A stretch of 64,000 nucleotides of DNA from Azospirillum soli (GTDB taxonomy: Bacteria; Pseudomonadota; Alphaproteobacteria; Azospirillales; Azospirillaceae), in NCBI RefSeq assembly GCF_017876165.1, contig NZ_JAGINQ010000023.1:25148-89147 (forward strand), given 5' to 3'. Positions 34,337 through 43,468 of the stretch are shown piece after piece. Each line of letters opens with the position of its first letter. The stretch's first letter is position 1. The notes beneath the pieces are model-generated. The model was given only the letters and a program-made list of their open reading frames with translations. It ran no database searches and was not told the DNA's origin. Made by a program: the position numbers and the translations under genes.

Positions 34337-37300
34337 ATGAGCCTCCTTCATCGTCTGCTTCTGCTGGTGTTCCTGGCGTTGGTGCCGGCCGCCGTTATCG
34401 AGGTCAGGAACGAGCTGACGCTCCGCACCGCCCGCGAGGCGGACGTGCACCAGGGCGCGCTGCGCCTCGCCGCGCTGTTCGAGGCGGAGCAGGAGAGGCT
34501 GGTCGACGGACTCCGTCAGGTGTTGAGCACCTTGGCGAACTCGGACGCCATTCGAAATCCGTCCGCCGGTTCGTGCCAGACGCTGATGAACAGCCTGCGC
34601 CAGTCCTATCCCGCCTACCTGGAGGTCCATGTCGCGGGAGTCGATGGGACCATCCGCTGCGCCACCGATCCTGCCGCCGTCAGTTTATCCATCTCCGACC
34701 GCCGCCACTTTCGTGAAGCTCTGGAAACGGAGGGCTTCACGATCGGCGAACACATCCGCCAGCGCACCAACGGCCTGCCGGCGTTGCCGGTGGGGCTGCC
34801 GTACCGCGACAACGGCGGAAAGACCGCCGGCGTGATCACGGCGCTGGTCGATATCGGTTGGCTCGACGACTATCTGTCGAAGAAGCCTTTGCCGCTGAAC
34901 GCCGCCCTGACCCTGATCGATCGCAGTGGTACGATCATCGCCCGCGTGCCGAACATCCCCGGCATCGTCGGTTCGGCCCTGCCCGAACGGTTCCGCCCCC
35001 TGATGACCGCCGACGCTCCGGGCACCGTGGAAATGCCGGGTTTCAACGGGCAACCCCGGATCGTCGCCCACATGCCGATCAAGGCCGGCCTGGACGGGAT
35101 CGGCGTGCTGGTCGCCCTGGACAAGAGCGTGGTCACCGGTCCGATCGACGAGGCGATGCACCGCGCGCTGGGCGTCATCGCGACGGTCATGGTCCTGACG
35201 ATGCTTGCCGTCTGGTGGGGCGGCAACCGCTTCGTGCGGCGGCCGACCGCCCTGCTGGTCGAAGCCGCCCGGCGCTGGCGCGACGGGGATTGGACGGCCC
35301 GCACCGGGGTTGCCGAAGAGCGGTCGGAACTTGGAACGCTGGGCCGAGCCTTCGACGCCATGGCGGTGGAACTGGAGAAGCGCGCCCAAGCGGGGGAGCA
35401 AGCCAACGCGATGGCCCACAAGATGGCCGCCGTGCTGGCCAGCACCACCGACGGCGTGTTCGAGGTGGACCGCGACTGGCGCATCACCTTCATGAACGAC
35501 CGGGCGCGGCTGCTGATCGCCGACGGGCGCGACCTGATCGGCCGTTGCCTGTGGGACGCCTTTCCCGAAGCGGTCGGCACCGTCTTTTCCGACCACTACC
35601 AGCGCGCCATGGACGAGCAGGAGGCGGTCGAATTCGAGGGCTTCTTCCCGCCGCTCGATGCTTGGTACGCGGTGCGCGCCTTCCCCTCGCGCGACGGGCT
35701 GGCGGTCTTCTTCCAGGACATCACCACCCGCAAGCGCGGCGAGGCGGCGCTGGAGTTCGCCAACCAGGAAAAGAACGCGCTGCTGACCCAGCTGAACGGG
35801 CTGCTGGAAAGCGCCCCGGTCGCCTTCGCCTTCTTCGACCGCGAACACCGCTACATCCGGCTCAACCAGAACCTTGCGGACCTCAACGGCCTGACGGTGG
35901 AGGCGCACCTCGGCCGCCGGCTGGCCGAGATGGTTCCGTCGATCGCTCCCAGCGTCGCTCCGCTGATCGATCAGGTGTTCAGGACCGGGCAGGCGCTTCC
36001 CTACCGGGAGGTCGTCGGTGAAACGCACAAGTTGCCCGGCGTACGCCGCCACTGGCTGGCCGCCTATTTCCCCGTGCACAGCGGGCCGGAGGTCGCTGCC
36101 GTCGGCGCGGTCGTCATGGAAATCTCCGACCTGCGCCAAGCCGAGGCGGGCCGGCGCCAGAGCGACGAACGTTTCCGGTCGGTCTTCGAATCGGCGGCGG
36201 TGGGCATCGAGCGTCTGGCGCTGGACGGGCGCTACCTCGACGTCAACGCCAAGCTCTGCTCGATCCTCGGTTACCGGCGCGAGGAGTTGCTGGAGCGGAG
36301 CTACCGTGACGTCACCGATCCCGACGACCTTCAGGCTGAGGACGCGCTGCTCGACCGCCTGCTGGGCGGCGAGATCCCCAGCTACGCCATCGAAAAGCGT
36401 TGCGTCCGCAAGGACGGTGCGGCCGTGTGGGTGCGGGTCACCTCGTCGCTGGCCCGCCTCACCGGGACGGAAATGGCCTACCGCCTGTCCATCGTGGAGG
36501 ACATCACCGAAGCGAAGACGATGGAGGAGGCACTGCGCGCCGCCAAGGACGAGGCCGAGCGCGCCGATCTCGCCAAGTCGAAGTTCCTGGCCGCCGCCAG
36601 CCATGACCTGCGCCAGCCCTTGCAGTCGCTGTTCTTCTTCTCCGCCGCGCTGGCCGGCCTCATCGACGACCCCAAGGCCGCCGCCCTGCTGCGGCATCTG
36701 GAACAGGGCCTCGACGCGCTGAAGAGCCTGCTGGACAGCCTGCTGGACGTGTCGCGCCTGGACGCCGGGGTCGTGACGCCGGTGCTGGAGGATTTCGATA
36801 TCGCCGAGGTGCTCGACCCCATCCGGACCGCCTTCGAGCCGCTCGCCGCCGAAAAGGGGCTCGACTGGCGGGTGGAGGGCTGCGCGGGCCGGGTGCGCAG
36901 CGACCGCACGCTGCTGGGGCGGATGGTCCGCAACCTCGTGGACAACGCCCTGCGCTACACCGAATCCGGGCTGGTCCGCGTGCGCTGCAAGGTCGAGGGG
37001 CGGCAACTGTCGCTGGTCGTCCAGGACACGGGCATCGGCATCCCGGCCGACCATCTGGAACGCATCTTCGAGGAGTTCCATCAGGTCGGCAACCCGGAGC
37101 GCGACCGCAACCAGGGCCTTGGCCTCGGCCTCGCCATCGTGCGGCGCCTGTCGCGCCTGCTCGACCACCCGGTGGAGGTGCGTTCGGTGCACGGCCAGGG
37201 TTCGGCCTTCCGCGTGCTCGTCCCGCTGAGCGACGCGGCGGTGAAGGAAGTTTCCAAAAGCATCATCGCCGCGCCGGTGGCGGACGGTGCGGGGCGGTTC

Positions 37301-37672
37301 GCCGTGCTGGTGGACGACGACGCCATCGTGCTGATGGGGCTTCAGATGATCCTGAAGGAGTGGGGCTACACGGTGCTGGCGGCGGGGAGCGCCGATCAGG
37401 CCATGGACCGGCTGGCGGAGCAGACGCGCACGCCCGACATCGTCATCGCCGACTACCGCCTGCGCGAAGGGCGGGTCGGAACCGAGGTGATCGCCAAGGT
37501 GCGGGACCGCTATGGCGCCCACGTTCCCGGCGTGATCCTGACAGGGGAGACGGGCAGCGACTGCCTGCTCGACGCCGCCGCGCATGGTCTTGCCGTGATC
37601 CACAAGCCGGTCACCCCGCGCCAGCTCGGCGCCGTGGTGGAACAGCAGATGCGGGCGGTGGCGGCGGAGTAG
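34337..37672 (+). CDS. Hybrid sensor histidine kinase (sensor domain, HAMP, three PAS, HisKA, HATPase, REC)
   Basis: 1111 residues. TM1 (LLHRLLLLVFLALVPAAVIE), a periplasmic sensor of ~250 residues (Cache-like, SISDRRHFREALETEGFTIG), TM2 near 275-295 and a HAMP-like segment. Three PAS domains follow (about 360-470, 480-600 and 605-730). HisKA has the phospho-acceptor His756 in ASHDLRQPLQS. The ATPase domain has the N box LVDNALRYTE, and DTGIGI and GLGLGLAIV. A C-terminal receiver domain carries Asp1039 in IADYRLREG. No response regulator gene is adjacent, so the output partner is elsewhere. The ligand is unknown. Confidence 0.93.
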   Translation: MSLLHRLLLLVFLALVPAAVIEVRNELTLRTAREADVHQGALRLAALFEAEQERLVDGLRQVLSTLANSDAIRNPSAGSCQTLMNSLRQSYPAYLEVHVAGVDGTIRCATDPAAVSLSISDRRHFREALETEGFTIGEHIRQRTNGLPALPVGLPYRDNGGKTAGVITALVDIGWLDDYLSKKPLPLNAALTLIDRSGTIIARVPNIPGIVGSALPERFRPLMTADAPGTVEMPGFNGQPRIVAHMPIKAGLDGIGVLVALDKSVVTGPIDEAMHRALGVIATVMVLTMLAVWWGGNRFVRRPTALLVEAARRWRDGDWTARTGVAEERSELGTLGRAFDAMAVELEKRAQAGEQANAMAHKMAAVLASTTDGVFEVDRDWRITFMNDRARLLIADGRDLIGRCLWDAFPEAVGTVFSDHYQRAMDEQEAVEFEGFFPPLDAWYAVRAFPSRDGLAVFFQDITTRKRGEAALEFANQEKNALLTQLNGLLESAPVAFAFFDREHRYIRLNQNLADLNGLTVEAHLGRRLAEMVPSIAPSVAPLIDQVFRTGQALPYREVVGETHKLPGVRRHWLAAYFPVHSGPEVAAVGAVVMEISDLRQAEAGRRQSDERFRSVFESAAVGIERLALDGRYLDVNAKLCSILGYRREELLERSYRDVTDPDDLQAEDALLDRLLGGEIPSYAIEKRCVRKDGAAVWVRVTSSLARLTGTEMAYRLSIVEDITEAKTMEEALRAAKDEAERADLAKSKFLAAASHDLRQPLQSLFFFSAALAGLIDDPKAAALLRHLEQGLDALKSLLDSLLDVSRLDAGVVTPVLEDFDIAEVLDPIRTAFEPLAAEKGLDWRVEGCAGRVRSDRTLLGRMVRNLVDNALRYTESGLVRVRCKVEGRQLSLVVQDTGIGIPADHLERIFEEFHQVGNPERDRNQGLGLGLAIVRRLSRLLDHPVEVRSVHGQGSAFRVLVPLSDAAVKEVSKSIIAAPVADGAGRFAVLVDDDAIVLMGLQMILKEWGYTVLAAGSADQAMDRLAEQTRTPDIVIADYRLREGRVGTEVIAKVRDRYGAHVPGVILTGETGSDCLLDAAAHGLAVIHKPVTPRQLGAVVEQQMRAVAAE

Positions 37673-37688
37673 TCGGACGGGGAATGGC

Positions 37689-37988
37689 CTATTCGGCCCG
37701 CACGCCCTGCCGGAAATCCACCGCGATCACCGTGGACCGGGCGAGCAGGGCGTCCCGTCCGGCCTCCGTCAGCCGGCAGACCAGCCAATCGGGCTTCAGG
37801 GGGTTGTGGAACCAGCGCTCCGCCCAGCCGGCCTTGATGCAGCTCTCGATGGTCTGCTTTTTGACGCGCTGCCCGTCCGTGTCGAACAGGGGCAGCTTGC
37901 CGCCCGGCTGGTCCAGGCCCCGGCGCAGCCACGCCGCCTGCGGGCCGCTGGGAGGACGTCGGGAACCGGTGCGGCGCGGCGCGGCCAT
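37689..37988 (-). CDS. Small basic hypothetical protein, possibly winged-helix
   Basis: 99 residues. Basic N terminus (MAAPRRTGSRRPPSGPQAAW), then a helix-turn-helix-like stretch (VKKQTIESCIKAGWAERWF) and a possible wing (WLVCRLTEAGRDALLARS), as in small MarR/PadR-like proteins. I do not recognise a defined family. It converges on the histidine kinase, leaving 16 bp. Confidence 0.6.
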   Translation of the reverse strand: MAAPRRTGSRRPPSGPQAAWLRRGLDQPGGKLPLFDTDGQRVKKQTIESCIKAGWAERWFHNPLKPDWLVCRLTEAGRDALLARSTVIAVDFRQGVRAE

Positions 37989-38089
37989 GATGGACTCCGT
38001 GATGTTGCCGGAGGAGGAGCCTGTGGCAAAGTTCGGACACTCTACGCCGAAAGTGCAGGTCGCGCATCACAGCAGGGAAGGGGGCCGAC

Positions 38090-38404
38090 ATGGAATTCGT
38101 ATTCGCCTACATCACCGCCGGGTCGCGCGAGGAGGCGACGCGCATCGGTCGGACCCTGGTCGAGGAACGGCTGGCGGCCTGCGCGAACATCCTGGACGGC
38201 ATGACCTCCATCTACCGCTGGGAGGGCGCCATCGAGGAGGCGAGTGAAACCGTGCTGATCGCCAAGACGCGCGCCGACCTGTTCGACCGGCTGACCGCGC
38301 GGGTGAGGGATCTGCACAGCTACAACGTGCCTTGCGTGGTGGAACTGAAGGTCGGGCGCGGGAACCCGGCCTACCTCGATTGGTTGCGGGACGAGACCGC
38401 CTGA
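38090..38404 (+). CDS. cutA: Divalent-cation tolerance protein CutA
   Basis: 104 residues that match the CutA1 trimeric fold across its length: FAYITAGSREEATRIGRTLV, RLAACANILDGMTSIYRWEG, ETVLIAKTR and HSYNVPCVVELKVGRGNPAY, ending YLDWLRDET. The Cys of LAACANI and the W of YRWEG are conserved landmarks. The family was linked to copper tolerance in E. coli, but its general function is still open. GGGAAGGGGG precedes the ATG. Confidence 0.93.
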   Translation: MEFVFAYITAGSREEATRIGRTLVEERLAACANILDGMTSIYRWEGAIEEASETVLIAKTRADLFDRLTARVRDLHSYNVPCVVELKVGRGNPAYLDWLRDETA

Positions 38405-38504
38405 CGTTTTCCGCGCGCATGCCCGCCATGTCCGGGGCGCATTGGATCCGCATCGGCCCGCGTGCCAGTTTCATCGGCAATTCATCCGAATCCGGAGAGG
38501 TTTC

Positions 38505-39728
38505 ATGACGGATACGTCGGCGCGCCTGTCGATCGGCTTCTCCTGGGTTGGCCACACGCTGATGCACATCGTCTCGGCGCTGTACCTGACCGTGGTGCTG
38601 GCGCTGGAGAAGGAATGGAACCTCCCCTATGACGAGCTGATCCGGCTGTGGACGCTCGGTTCCCTGCTGATCGGCCTGGGCGCGCCGCTCGCCGGCTGGC
38701 TGGGCGACCGCTGGAGCGAGAGCCGGATGATGGCCGCCTTCTTCCTGGTGACCGGGGCCGGCGCGGTGGCGAGCGGGCTGGCCGACGGGCCGACGCAGAT
38801 GCTTTGGGCGCTGGCGGCGCTGGGGCTCGGCAGCTCCATTTATCACCCGGTCGGCATGGCCTGGATGGTCCGCAACGCCACGAACCGGGGCAAGGCGCTG
38901 GGCTATCTCGGCATCTTCGGAACGGTCGGCGTGGCCTCGGCCGCCGTGGTGGCCGGCGGTCTGACGCAGTGGTTCGGCTGGCGGTCCGCCTTTCTGGTGC
39001 CGGGGGCCGTGTGTATCGCGCTGGGCGTCGCGCTGAGCGTCCTGATCGCGCTGGGCATCGTCGGCGACCGGGGCGGGGATGTGAAGCCGCAGCCCAAGGC
39101 GTCGCGCGACGACGTGATCCGCGCCTTCTTCGTGCTGTCGGTCACGATGGTCTGCGCCGGCCTGATGTTCAACGGCATGATGATCGTGCTGCCGAAGCTG
39201 TTCGAGGCGCGGCTGGGCCACATGCTGGGCGAGGGCACCCTCGGCGTCGGCGGTCTGGTGACGGCGGTCTATCTGGTCGCCGCGATCCCGCAGCTGATCG
39301 GCGGTCACATGGCGGACAAGTATCCGCTGAAGCGCATCTACGCCATCTGCCTGCTGATCCAGATCCCGATGATGGCGGCGATGGCGGTGCTGCTCGATCT
39401 GCCGCTGGTCTTCGCCGCCGCGCTGGTGGTCATCGCCTCGCAGGTGCAGATCCCGGCCGAGAACCTGCTGCTGGCCCGCTACACGCCGGAGAAGTACCGG
39501 GGCCTCGCCTACGGCGCGAAGTTCATCCTGTCCTTCGGGACCGGGCCGGTGGCGGTGCAGCTGGTCGCCCTGGTCTACGAGCGGACGGGCGAGTTCGTGG
39601 TGTTCTACGTGATCCTGTCGGTGCTGGCGGCGGTCGCCTTCCTGGCGGCGCTGCTTCTGCCCGCCGATCGTGACGGCGGCAAGGCCGCGCCGGTGCGGAC
39701 CCCCACACCGGTGGCGGCGGCAGAGTGA
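38505..39728 (+). CDS. MFS transporter
   Basis: 407 residues, 12 predicted membrane spans. The loop 2-3 MFS signature appears as GAPLAGWLGDRWSESRMMAA. The region HTLMHIVSALYLTVVLALEK with GLGSSIYHPVGMAWMVRNAT resembles the fosmidomycin-resistance/sugar-phosphate-like branch of MFS (inference from memory). The C terminus is a short charged tail. The start is ATG 38505, with CCGGAGAGG upstream. Substrate unknown. It follows cutA by 100 bp and may have its own promoter. Confidence 0.85.
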   Translation: MTDTSARLSIGFSWVGHTLMHIVSALYLTVVLALEKEWNLPYDELIRLWTLGSLLIGLGAPLAGWLGDRWSESRMMAAFFLVTGAGAVASGLADGPTQMLWALAALGLGSSIYHPVGMAWMVRNATNRGKALGYLGIFGTVGVASAAVVAGGLTQWFGWRSAFLVPGAVCIALGVALSVLIALGIVGDRGGDVKPQPKASRDDVIRAFFVLSVTMVCAGLMFNGMMIVLPKLFEARLGHMLGEGTLGVGGLVTAVYLVAAIPQLIGGHMADKYPLKRIYAICLLIQIPMMAAMAVLLDLPLVFAAALVVIASQVQIPAENLLLARYTPEKYRGLAYGAKFILSFGTGPVAVQLVALVYERTGEFVVFYVILSVLAAVAFLAALLLPADRDGGKAAPVRTPTPVAAAE

Positions 39729-39749
39729 TGGCGGCGGAGTAACGGCCGC

Positions 39750-40520
39750 TCACATCCGGTAGAGGAAGCCCACGTAGGGCAGGGCGGCGACAGCTGTGTC
39801 CACGTCCAGCTTGCCGCTCCACGGCAGCAGCCACGCGTCGCGGACCCCGGCGGCACGGGCCTCGGCGACCTGTCGCAGGGCGTCGGTGCGGTCGCCGGGC
39901 GGCAGCACCACGCGGTGGTAGAGCCGGCCGCGCACCGTGGCTTCGGCGATGGTCGCGTCCGCGCGTCCCAGACGGTCGCGATGGGCCTCGGCCTGATCGC
40001 GCTTGGCGAAGCTTCCGACCACCACGAGGAACTGGCGGTCGACGCGCCGGATGGCGGCTTCGGCTATTATACCCTGGGGGACGGGAGCTGTGACGGTGAC
40101 GGCTGCCTGGGGCTTGCGCGGGGGCAGCGGGGCGGCGCCCTCGGCCGGCACGGCGTCCGACAACAGGGTGACGGGGGCTTCGGCGACCTCGATGCGGTTA
40201 CCGGTGCGGGATGGTGCTTTCGCTTCGACGGTGGCGGGCTGGTCGAGCGGGACGTTCTGCACCTCGCGCATCACCGCGACGATCAGCGGCGGCGGTGGCG
40301 CGTCCTTGCACAGGGCGCCTTCGGTGAAGATGTTCAGGACGGCGCAGTCGCGGTCCATGGCGGCTGACACGATGTGGTCGGTGCTGGTCTTGTTGGTCCG
40401 CAGATAGAGGATGCTGTCCACATAGAGCGAGGCGGCGGTCACCGCCACCGGCACGCCCGCGCAGCCGCCGAGCATGAGGGTTCCCAAGGCCGTAAGACCG
40501 ATCATGACCTTCGTGCGCAT
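39750..40520 (-). CDS. SPOR-domain lipoprotein
   Basis: 256 residues. The N terminus is a lipoprotein signal (MIGLTALGTLMLGGC, Cys20). A conserved block VLNIFTEGALCKDAPPPPLI follows, which I have seen in related alphaproteobacterial lipoproteins. A Pro/Ala linker leads to a C-terminal SPOR-type domain (FLVVVGSFAKRDQAEAHRDR), which in relatives binds denuded peptidoglycan at septa. The start is ATG 40520 (GAGAG upstream); the frame from 40580 would place the signal too far in. Confidence 0.78.
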   Translation of the reverse strand: MRTKVMIGLTALGTLMLGGCAGVPVAVTAASLYVDSILYLRTNKTSTDHIVSAAMDRDCAVLNIFTEGALCKDAPPPPLIVAVMREVQNVPLDQPATVEAKAPSRTGNRIEVAEAPVTLLSDAVPAEGAAPLPPRKPQAAVTVTAPVPQGIIAEAAIRRVDRQFLVVVGSFAKRDQAEAHRDRLGRADATIAEATVRGRLYHRVVLPPGDRTDALRQVAEARAAGVRDAWLLPWSGKLDVDTAVAALPYVGFLYRM

Positions 40521-40841
40521 GGGGGCCGCTCTCCCGTCCGGTGGCGGAGGCGCATGGAATTGCCCCGCCCAGTCGGTCAAAGGTCCGTCCGCTGCTTGTG
40601 GAAGTCAACAAAACGGGCGGTTTTCAACCGTTCTGGCCGACCCGGTACCGCCGCGTTATTCCGAACACTGCATCTTGCGACTTTGGCGAGTGTTCGAACA
40701 CAACGATGGGTAGGATGTTTTTGCCCGGCAAGAGCTGCCGGTCCTATGACGCACCGATGGGCGCGAATCGGGGCCTATGCCGGTGTATTGCCCCCTCCCT
40801 TCCCCGCCTTCAGCGGGGAAGGGAGGGGGCAAACAGGTTGC
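40521..40841. other. Spacer upstream of the SPOR lipoprotein gene
   Basis: 321 bp without a gene. It holds a 12-bp palindrome GTGTTCGAACAC (40690-40701), the large hairpin at 40788-40832, and presumably the promoter of the lipoprotein gene, which I could not identify. Confidence 0.5.
40788..40832. repeat. 20-bp perfect hairpin downstream of metY
   Basis: The arms 40788-40807 and 40813-40832 are perfectly complementary over 20 bp, with a 5-nt loop CTTCA. The arms are pyrimidine/purine-biased (CCCCCTCCC / GGGAGGGGG). There is no T-tract. It is the strongest member of a group with 16569 and 18474. Confidence 0.75.
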
Positions 40842-42134
40842 TTAAGCCGCCGCCTTCTTCAGGGCCTGATCGAGGTCGGCGATGATATCCTCGACGCTCT
40901 CCAGGCCGATGGACAGACGGATCACCTCCGGGCCGGCGCCGGCGCGGACCTGGGCGTCCGGCTCAAGCTGGCGGTGCGTGGTGGAGGACGGGTGGATGAT
41001 CAGCGAGCGGCTGTCGCCGATGTTGGCGAGGTGGCTGAACAGCTCCACGCTCTCCACCAGCTTCACGCCCGTGTCGAAGCCGCCCTTGACGCCGAAGGTC
41101 AGCACCGCACCGGCGCCGCGCGGCAGGTACTTCTTGGCCAGCGTGTTGTACTTGGACGACTCAAGACCGGCGTAGCTGACCCAGGTGACGGCCGGGTGGC
41201 TTTCCAGGAACTGCGCGACCTTCAGGGCGCTGTCGCTGTGGCGCTGAACGCGCAGCGGCAGCGTCTCGATGCCGTTCAGGGTCAGGAAGGCGTTCAGCGG
41301 CGCCTGGCTCGGACCTAGGTCGCGCAGGCCCACGGCGTGGCCGTGGATGGTGAAGGCGAGATGGCCGAAGGTCTCGTGGAACTTCAGGCCGTGATAGCCG
41401 GCGTCCGGCTCCGACAGGGCCGGGAACTTGCCCGACTTCGACCAGTCGAACTTGCCGCTGTCGATCACCACGCCGCCGACCGAGGTGCCGTTGCCCGACA
41501 GGAACTTGGTGGTGGAGTGCACGACCAGCGTGGCGCCCCACTGGATCGGGTTGAACAGGTACGGCGTCGCCAGCGTGTTGTCCACGATCAGCGGGATGCC
41601 GGCCTCATCGGCGATCTTGGCGAGCGCCTCGACGTCGGTGACGATGCCGCCGGGGTTGGCGAGGCTTTCGACGAAGATGGCCTTGGTCTTCGGGGTGATC
41701 GCGGCGCGGACGTTCTCCGGATTGTCGGTGTCCACGAACACGGCCTTCCAGCCGAAGGCGCGCGGGAAGCTGTTGGCGAACTGGTTCAGCGTGCCGCCGT
41801 AGAGCTTCTGCGACGAGATGAACTCATCCCCAGGCTGGAGCAGCGGGAACAGCGCCAGCAGCTGCGCCGCGTGGCCGGAGGAGGTGGCCGTGGCGCCGGC
41901 GCCGCCTTCCAGGTTGGCGAGCCGCTCCTCCAGCACCGCGACCGTCGGGTTGGTCAGGCGGGAGTAGATGAAGCCGACCTTCTGAAGGTTGAACAGGGAG
42001 GCCGCGTCGTCCACGTCGTCGAAGACGAAGCTGGTGGTCTGGTAGATCGGCGTCTGGCGCGCGCCGGTGGCCGGATCGGGCGCCGCACCGGCGTGGATGG
42101 CGCGGGTCTCGAAGCCGAAGGTCTTCTCGCTCAT
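40842..42134 (-). CDS. metY: O-acetylhomoserine sulfhydrylase (aminocarboxypropyltransferase)
   Basis: PLP enzyme of the Cys/Met metabolism family, converting O-acetylhomoserine plus sulfide to homocysteine. Lys210 in HSTTKFLSGNGTSVGG is the PLP lysine. IYSRLTNPTVAVLEERLANL, TATSSGHAAQLLAL, VDNTLATPYL and IIHPSSTTHRQL are family landmarks. 430 residues is the normal length for MetY and longer than cystathionine synthases. It is the last gene of an operon with a CoA-binding protein and an ECHDC3-like protein. Confidence 0.92.
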   Translation of the reverse strand: MSEKTFGFETRAIHAGAAPDPATGARQTPIYQTTSFVFDDVDDAASLFNLQKVGFIYSRLTNPTVAVLEERLANLEGGAGATATSSGHAAQLLALFPLLQPGDEFISSQKLYGGTLNQFANSFPRAFGWKAVFVDTDNPENVRAAITPKTKAIFVESLANPGGIVTDVEALAKIADEAGIPLIVDNTLATPYLFNPIQWGATLVVHSTTKFLSGNGTSVGGVVIDSGKFDWSKSGKFPALSEPDAGYHGLKFHETFGHLAFTIHGHAVGLRDLGPSQAPLNAFLTLNGIETLPLRVQRHSDSALKVAQFLESHPAVTWVSYAGLESSKYNTLAKKYLPRGAGAVLTFGVKGGFDTGVKLVESVELFSHLANIGDSRSLIIHPSSTTHRQLEPDAQVRAGAGPEVIRLSIGLESVEDIIADLDQALKKAAA

Positions 42135-42146
42135 GGTTGTGTTCCC

Positions 42147-42665
42147 CTAGATCAGCTTTTTGAAAGTCTTGGTCAGCTTGGTTTTCTTGTTGGTCATGAC
42201 GTTCGAATTGACGCCAATGCGCCCGATCTCGTGGAACAGGCGCTGGATCTCGATCTTCGGGCAGCGGTTCATAATCACGGTCAGCCCGGCTTCCTCGGCC
42301 CTGGCCGCCGCCTCGTCGTTGCGGACGCCCAACTGCATCCACACGACCTTGGCGCCGATCGCGATGGCCTCCTCCGTCACTCCGGCCGCGGCGGTGGCGT
42401 TGCGGAAGACGTCCACCATGTCCGGCGGCTCCGGCAGGTCCTTCAGGCTGGCGTAGACCGGCTCGCCCAGGATGGTCTGGCCGGCCAGCTTCGGGTTCAC
42501 CGGAATGACCCGGTAGCCCTTGTCGCGCAGGTACTTCAGTACGAAGAAGCTGGCCTTCACCGGGTCGTTCGACGCGCCAACGATGGCGATGCTCTTCACC
42601 CGCTCCAGCACGTCGCGGATGAGGTCGTCGGTGTAGTCGTCGTGGTGGCTCAGGACGGCGCTCAT
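42147..42665 (-). CDS. CoA-binding domain protein (YccU-like)
   Basis: 172 residues with a Rossmann CoA_binding_2 fold: RVKSIAIVGASNDPVKASFF, GYRVIPVNPKLAGQTILGEP, VDVFRNATAAAGVTEEAIAI, KVVWMQLGVRND and NRCPKIEIQRL. Biochemical function is unknown for most members. The start at ATG 42665 overlaps the upstream gene's stop (ATGA), so it is translationally coupled to the ECHDC3-like gene. metY follows by 12 bp. Confidence 0.88.
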   Translation of the reverse strand: MSAVLSHHDDYTDDLIRDVLERVKSIAIVGASNDPVKASFFVLKYLRDKGYRVIPVNPKLAGQTILGEPVYASLKDLPEPPDMVDVFRNATAAAGVTEEAIAIGAKVVWMQLGVRNDEAAARAEEAGLTVIMNRCPKIEIQRLFHEIGRIGVNSNVMTNKKTKLTKTFKKLI

Positions 42666-43468
42666 TGGCCGCACCACACCGGCTGGCGCTTGGCGATGAA
42701 CGCGTCGATGCCCTCGGCGGCGTCGCGGGCCATCATGTTCTCGGTCATCACCTTGGCGGCGTAGGCGTAGGCCTGCTCCACATCCAGATCGATCTGGCGG
42801 TAGAAGGCTTCCTTGCCGATGGCGAGCGTCAGCGGCGACTTCGACGCGATCTTCGTGGCGGCGGCCTGCACGGTGGCGTCCAGCCGGTCGGCCGGCACCG
42901 CGCGGTTGACGAGGCCGATGCGCTCCGCCTCCGCGGCGTCGATCAGGTCGCCGAGCAGCAGCATCTCCATGGCCGCCTTGCGCCCCACCGCGCGGGACAG
43001 CGCGACCATGGGGGTGGAGCAGAACAGGCCGATGTTCACGCCCGGCGTGGCAAAGCGCGCCTCGTCCGCGCAGTAGGCCAGATCGCAGGTGGCGACCAGC
43101 TGGCAGCCGGCCGCCGTGGCAATGCCGTGCACCTTGGCGATCACCGGCTGGCGGATGCGGCTGACGGTCAGCATCAGCTTGGAGCACTGGACGAACAGCG
43201 ACTCATAAGCCTCGCGCGACGGGCTGGCGCGCATTTCCTTCAGATCGTGCCCGGCGCAGAAGGCCGGGCCGGCGCCGGTCAGCACCACCGCGCGGACGGA
43301 GGCGTCCTCGTGGACGGCGTCCAGCTCCGCCTGAAGCGCGGCCATCAGCCCGACCGACAGCGCGTTGCGCGCTTGTGGCCGGTTGAGGGTCAGCGTCGCC
43401 ACGCCGTCCCGGTCCTCGCGCAGGACCAGGGTCTCGGTAGCGGTGCTGGTGGGAATGGCTGCGCTCAT
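42662..43468 (-). CDS. Crotonase-family protein, ECHDC3-like
   Basis: 268 residues with the crotonase fold: LNRPQARNALSVGLMAALQA, oxyanion-hole segment AGPAFCAGHDLKEM and GIATAAGCQLVATCDLAYCA. The phrases ATAAGCQLVA and FATPGVNIGLFCSTPM match ECHDC3 rather than classical hydratase. The two catalytic glutamates of enoyl-CoA hydratase (positions equivalent to rat E144 and E164) appear as Gln and Gly, so ordinary hydration of enoyl-CoA is doubtful. First gene of the operon. I chose ATG 43468; an upstream in-frame start (43486) adds 6 residues. Confidence 0.88.
   Translation of the reverse strand: MSAAIPTSTATETLVLREDRDGVATLTLNRPQARNALSVGLMAALQAELDAVHEDASVRAVVLTGAGPAFCAGHDLKEMRASPSREAYESLFVQCSKLMLTVSRIRQPVIAKVHGIATAAGCQLVATCDLAYCADEARFATPGVNIGLFCSTPMVALSRAVGRKAAMEMLLLGDLIDAAEAERIGLVNRAVPADRLDATVQAAATKIASKSPLTLAIGKEAFYRQIDLDVEQAYAYAAKVMTENMMARDAAEGIDAFIAKRQPVWCGQ

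Noticed and set aside
40690..40701. Palindrome GTGTTCGAACAC as a LexA box
   Set aside because: Alphaproteobacterial LexA sites are direct repeats GTTC-N7-GTTC; no second GTTC lies at the right distance.
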